Shown: positions 18,571 through 21,271 of the stretch, one piece after another
Position numbering within the stretch: the stretch's first letter is position 1
Layout of the letters: every line of letters starts with the position of its first letter
NCBI GenBank assembly: GCA_036897095.1
Contig: JAYMSP010003070.1
Span: forward strand, 1 to 21,271
From: Plantago elongata
Taxonomy: Eukaryota; Streptophyta; Magnoliopsida; Lamiales; Plantaginaceae
Direction of reading: 5' to 3'
Length of the DNA: 21,271 nucleotides
The notes under the pieces: model-generated
The model's database searches: none
Seen by the model: only the letters and a program-made list of their open reading frames with translations
Told to the model about the DNA's origin: nothing
Made by a program: the position numbers and the translations under genes

Positions 18571-19130
18571 GAAAGACATTCTACAATCTTTATGTTGCTT
18601 CTTTAAATTATACTAACAGACTAAATCTTCAACTCTTACTCAGGCTTTTTTTCTTTTTGTCTGCAAACTTATTCCGTTCAGATAATTGCAGTCCAAGTGA
18701 ACAGAGCCTTAGCCAAGCTAAGCTAAACAAGCACTTCAACTCTAAAATCACACATAATCTTAGGGCTCCCTTAACAATTCATTTTAGACTCCCGCCATTA
18801 AAAGATGCAAAAAATGACCAAAATGACCCTAATTTCTGGAAGGAAAGCAAAATATGGAAACAGAAAACATGAAAAACAAATTTTGGAAAACCTTAACCAC
18901 AGAGAGAGATGAGCTCGGTTGAGCTCTGCCAGTGGCTAAACTAAATGCTGCCATCAGCTCAGTTCGCTGGTGATGGGCAGGTCTGCCCATCTTCCTAATT
19001 TTAATTATTTTAAATTCAGATTTGTGATATCATCAGGGGAATATTTTGGAAAACTTAATGGTTATGGGGCTGAAAGTAACAAATTACAAACAATGGAAGG
19101 GTCTAATACTTGGATTTTAGCATAACCTAT
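18571..19130. other. Non-coding spacer
   Basis: No gene was recognised; the 71-codon plus-strand frame at 18657 is low-complexity. A perfect inverted repeat, GATGGGCAG/CTGCCCATC with a 2-nt gap, lies at 18972-18991, close to a GAGCTC..GAGCTC pair near 18909-18925. These may be parts of a small decayed element. Confidence 0.4.
18972..18991. repeat. Perfect 9-bp inverted repeat
   Basis: GATGGGCAG (18972-18980), two bases, then CTGCCCATC (18983-18991). The loop is too short for a stable RNA hairpin with all pairs formed, so it is more likely a palindromic relic or binding site than a stem-loop gene. Confidence 0.5.
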
Positions 19131-19541
19131 TGTAGACACGCAAAATGCATTTAATAAATTATTAAATCAATAAATTTAATTAAAATTTTACCAAATTTTA
19201 TTCCAAAATGATATACTAATTTAATTGATTTTAATACACTTCATTTATGGCCTATCAAACTGTGCCACGTCAAAAATATGAAGCATCTTCGATATTTTCA
19301 CATTACAAAATTATGTGGAAGTTCGAGAATTCTAAGCCAATCAGATACCGCCGAATTAGAAGAATGATGTCAAAATGTATTCTTTTGAAATTTATGACAA
19401 GGAAAAGAAGACACAATTTAACCAATAGGATTGTGCCATGTCATAAAATTGATGCAATTATTTATTAATTGTAAGTGAGAAAAGAGAGAATCAAATCTTG
19501 GTTCAACTACTAGGATTTGATCATTCTCTTTTTCCCACCCC

Positions 19542-19549
19542 TATATAAG
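19542..19549 (+). promoter_or_regulatory. TATA box within the solo-LTR-like block
   Basis: TATATAAG follows a C/T-rich run (CTCTTTTTCCCACCCC) and precedes a purine-rich leader, the classic layout of a plant core promoter. It points towards the importin gene about 1.5 kb downstream. Confidence 0.5.
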
Positions 19550-19656
19550 GAGCTCATTCTCCACCAAAATCAGAGGGCAAAAGGCAGAGATCAAAAGTGA
19601 AAATCACAAGTTTCGGAGCCAGAGTAGATCAGAAGTTCCAGAGCCAGAGTTAATCC

Positions 19657-20100
19657 AAGGTTGTCAATTGCGCATCGCGACTCGTCGCGTTTTTGCCAGG
19701 CCCAAAAAACCGGGATCGCGGTCGCAGGCGGGATAGTGAAGTAAAGAAAAAAAATCGCAAAATTAATAAAATGATCATATAGATACTTGTTAAGTCAAAT
19801 ATTACCCATAATCACATAATATTACATATAAATAGTCTGAAGGCAAGCAAAGTGAAGAAAAATAGGTGAGGTCGGCCTTAATCCGCCGAAATAGTGGACA
19901 GAAATGAGGCAGACAACAGTCGTTCTTTCTTCTTTTCTTCTGTTTCTCTCTTCTTTTATTCTCTAGTTCCCTTTTTTTCCTTATTTTACCATTATATTTC
20001 CAATTTTACACCCAAAAAATTAACAAAATTTGCATCGTTGTCGCGGGCGCGATATATATCTTGTAGCAGCCAGACGCAATCGCGGCGATTGACAACGAGC
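19657..20100. mobile_element. Non-autonomous hAT-like element 2, inserted in the solo-LTR-like block
   Basis: Terminal inverted repeats GTTGTCAATTGCG (19660-19672) and CGGCGATTGACAAC (20083-20096, reverse complement GTTGTCAATCGCCG). Subterminal CGCG-rich steps (ATCGCGACTCGTCGCG on the left, TCGCGGGCGCGATA on the right) surround an AT-rich core with no transposase. TAATCC at 19651-19656 recurs at 20101-20106, and extended to 8 bp the flanks agree at 6 positions, as expected for an old hAT duplication. Exact ends are uncertain by 2-3 bp. Confidence 0.7.
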
Positions 20101-20690
20101 TAATCCTCTCATCCTTCACTCAAGATCATCCTTGAAACATTCAAGATGTTCAACCCGGGACCTGAAGAAAAGCCTACATTTTATTCAAGAAGAAGCCCTT
20201 GCACACTTGAAGAAACGTTATTAGAAGATTAACCGCCGTCAAAGGTGATCAAATCCAAAGGCCCTCAAGAAGCCCGGTCAAAGTTCTTGAAGTTCTTCAT
20301 CAAGTCCAAGCTAAAAAGAGCTGTTTGATTCAAAATCAATCTAAAAGCCCTTGAAAATAAACGTTTTTTGGATGTCAAACTTCCTCTTCAGAAGATCAAA
20401 TACAACCAACAATGATCTAGAAGCGTCTTCATGGAGTTAATCAATTTCTAAGAAGTTCGTCATCGTTTCCATTAAACACTCCCAAGTGCACAATTCAATC
20501 CGAGATTAAGCCATGAAGCCCTCGAGTTTACGTTTGTCCAACTTTGAAGTCAAAAATCCTAGAACGAAGTATTTTAAATCCAAGTTCGCCGCTTTAGAAG
20601 ACTAAAATCAGATCATTAGACTACATATTTGTACCCGCTTTCATCACATAAATAAAATCATCATTTGATACTTGATGCGCGGCTTGTCAA

Positions 20691-21028
20691 CGGATGGAGA
20701 CCACAGTAATCCAAACCAAATCCAAACCAACCCACACAATGAGAAGGCTGATCGGTTCGGTTGCGGTTTTAGGGACCGGAACCGGTCAGGAACCGGACCA
20801 GATTACCGGTCTGGTTCCGGTTACAATTTTTTTTTCTACTTTCTAGAGAGAGAAAGTCAACCCAGATTTCTCGCTGCTGCTCACTCTTCTTGAAACAGAA
20901 GATGGGGAAACAGCAGACCCGAATTAGAGAAAAACAAGAAATCAGATTGAGAAGAAGAAGAAGAAAAGAAAAGGAAAAAACCCTAGTAGTGTTAGAACCT
21001 AAACCCAACCGAGTCAACTCAGTACCCG
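20691..21028 (+). promoter_or_regulatory. Proximal promoter and 5' leader of the importin-5 type gene
   Basis: Contains a cluster of ACCGG/CCGGT palindromes (20771-20822), a pyrimidine-rich stretch (TTTTTTTTTCTACTTTC, near 20827-20843), GAA repeats at 20951-20962, the common plant leader string AAACCCTAG (near 20980) and then the start codon at 21029. No clear TATA box was found close to a likely start site, which is usual for housekeeping genes. Confidence 0.5.
20774..20822. repeat. ACCGG palindrome cluster upstream of the importin gene
   Basis: GACCGG-AA-CCGGTC at 20774-20787 is a perfect palindrome. AACCGGACCAGA at 20791-20802 pairs with TCTGGTTCCGGTT at 20810-20822, with one extra base, around TTACCGG. 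They may be the end of a small inverted-repeat element or stacked binding sites. Confidence 0.55.
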
Positions 21029-21237
21029 ATGGATTCCCAACCGAGTCACCTCCACCAAGCGCAGCTTGCCGCCATTCTCGGCCCCGACCCTACCCACTTC
21101 GAGACGCTAATCTCTCACCTCATGTTCTCGGCCAACGACCAGCGTTCTCAGGCAGAGTCGATGTACAACTTAATCAAGAAGAGAGATCCCAACTCGCTCG
21201 CTCTCAAGCTTACCCATGTCCTCTCCGCCTCAATTAA
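20902..21237 (+). other. Upstream ATG frame overlapping the importin start
   Basis: An ATG at 20902 (context AAGATGGGG) opens a 111-codon frame that ends at 21237, out of frame with the importin start at 21029 and overlapping its first 70 codons. The translation is Arg/Lys-rich, then Pro-rich, because it reads the GAA-rich leader and the shifted importin exon, so it is not a real protein family. If transcripts begin upstream of 20902, scanning ribosomes could be diverted by it. Confidence 0.5.
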
Positions 21238-21271
21238 CCTCGAGTCGCGTTCCATGGCGGCAATCCTCCTC
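21029..21271 (+). CDS. IPO5: Importin-5 type karyopherin-beta, N-terminal part (runs off the window)
   Basis: The ATG at 21029 opens a frame of 81 codons to the window end without a stop. It begins MDSQPSHLHQAQLAAILGPD and continues with PTHFETLISHLM, SANDQRSQAESMYNLIKK, LALKLTHVLSAS and NLESRSMAAILL. This is the N-terminus of plant importin-5 (RanBP5-like) proteins of about 1,110 residues: an Ala/Leu-rich start, then the first HEAT repeats that bind Ran-GTP. The family carries cargo proteins through the nuclear pore; the Arabidopsis relative KETCH1 has been reported to import HYL1. The start is chosen because homology begins directly at this Met. GC content jumps at the start codon, as expected for coding sequence. 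Most of the gene lies outside the window. Confidence 0.92.
   Translation, partial: MDSQPSHLHQAQLAAILGPDPTHFETLISHLMFSANDQRSQAESMYNLIKKRDPNSLALKLTHVLSASINLESRSMAAILL

Larger units (their letters stand above)
19131..20690 (+). mobile_element. Solo-LTR-like block (probably Ty3/gypsy type), carrying hAT-like element 2
   Basis: It begins TGTAGACACG after CCTAT, a typical long-LTR start. It then has AT-rich upstream sequence, a CCAATCAG box near 19340, a strong TATATAAG at 19542-19549 with a GC-poor leader downstream, a long Lys/Ser-codon-like AAG-rich stretch without an open frame, and an AATAAA at 20651-20656 near the end. Promoter, leader and polyadenylation signal in one non-coding unit about 1.1 kb long (excluding the 440-bp insert) fit a solo LTR. 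I could not find the matching CA end or a right-hand CCTAT duplication, so the right boundary is approximate and the element may be truncated. An alternative is the promoter and leader of a dead gene. Confidence 0.5.

Noticed and set aside
19660-20096. Considered whether the CGCG-rich ends mark an rRNA or tRNA gene
   Set aside because: There is no clover-leaf or rRNA signature; the ends are inverted copies of each other and the core is AT-rich, as in a transposon.
20951-20975. GAA-rich stretch considered as a functional microsatellite
   Set aside because: Only four perfect GAA units plus purine-rich surroundings; purine-rich leaders are common in plant genes, so nothing special is claimed.
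1-21271. CRISPR arrays, bacterial operons, integrons, phage-like modules
   Set aside because: There are no regularly spaced identical repeats, no Shine-Dalgarno-led gene clusters and no bacterial-type genes. The introns and plant transposons show eukaryotic nuclear DNA.

Overview
The window is eukaryotic nuclear DNA from a flowering plant, most likely a dicot. It is AT-rich, its genes have short GT..AG introns, and it carries plant-type Ty1/copia elements, hAT-like terminal-inverted-repeat elements, a solo-LTR-like block and two plant housekeeping-type genes. No bacterial, organellar or CRISPR features are seen. All homology calls come from reading motifs; no search was run.

Layout. 1-1850 has no gene I can defend; it includes a GC-rich, purine-skewed patch at about 658-1123. 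1851-11969 is a two-level nested transposon block. An older minus-strand copia element (A, 1856-11964, target duplication AAGAA) has had a younger plus-strand copia element (B, 6806-11949, target duplication CTATA) inserted into its own 5' LTR. Both have short LTRs (A 158-166 bp, B 210-212 bp) and both are decayed. 11970-12600 looks like the 5' end of a minus-strand transcription unit (TATATAA plus a UTR-like leader), with element A sitting just downstream of a plausible first splice donor. 12600-13460 is an AT-rich, degenerate-repeat spacer. 13530-13600 holds a short decayed segment resembling the N-terminal nucleotide-binding loop of UDP-apiose/xylose synthase.

14080-16448 (minus) holds five well-formed exons of a TOUGH (TGH)-type SURP and RS-tail RNA-processing protein. 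The N-terminal half with the G-patch cannot be found in the remaining 4.5 kb before the next gene, so this copy looks 5'-truncated. Next come an imperfect hAT-like element (18100-18560) and a solo-LTR-like block (from 19131 to about 20690) that itself carries a second hAT-like element (about 19657-20100). The window ends with the first 81 codons of an importin-5 type karyopherin-beta (21029 onward, plus). Its leader has GAA-rich sequence and an upstream ATG whose frame overlaps the main start.

The strongest results are the fully resolved nesting order of the two copia elements, the missing 5' half of the TGH-like gene, an in-frame stop-free 78-nt intron in that gene, and the pairing of a TGH-type gene with an importin-5 type gene. 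Arabidopsis members of both families have been linked to microRNA processing. I see no convincing entirely new system.
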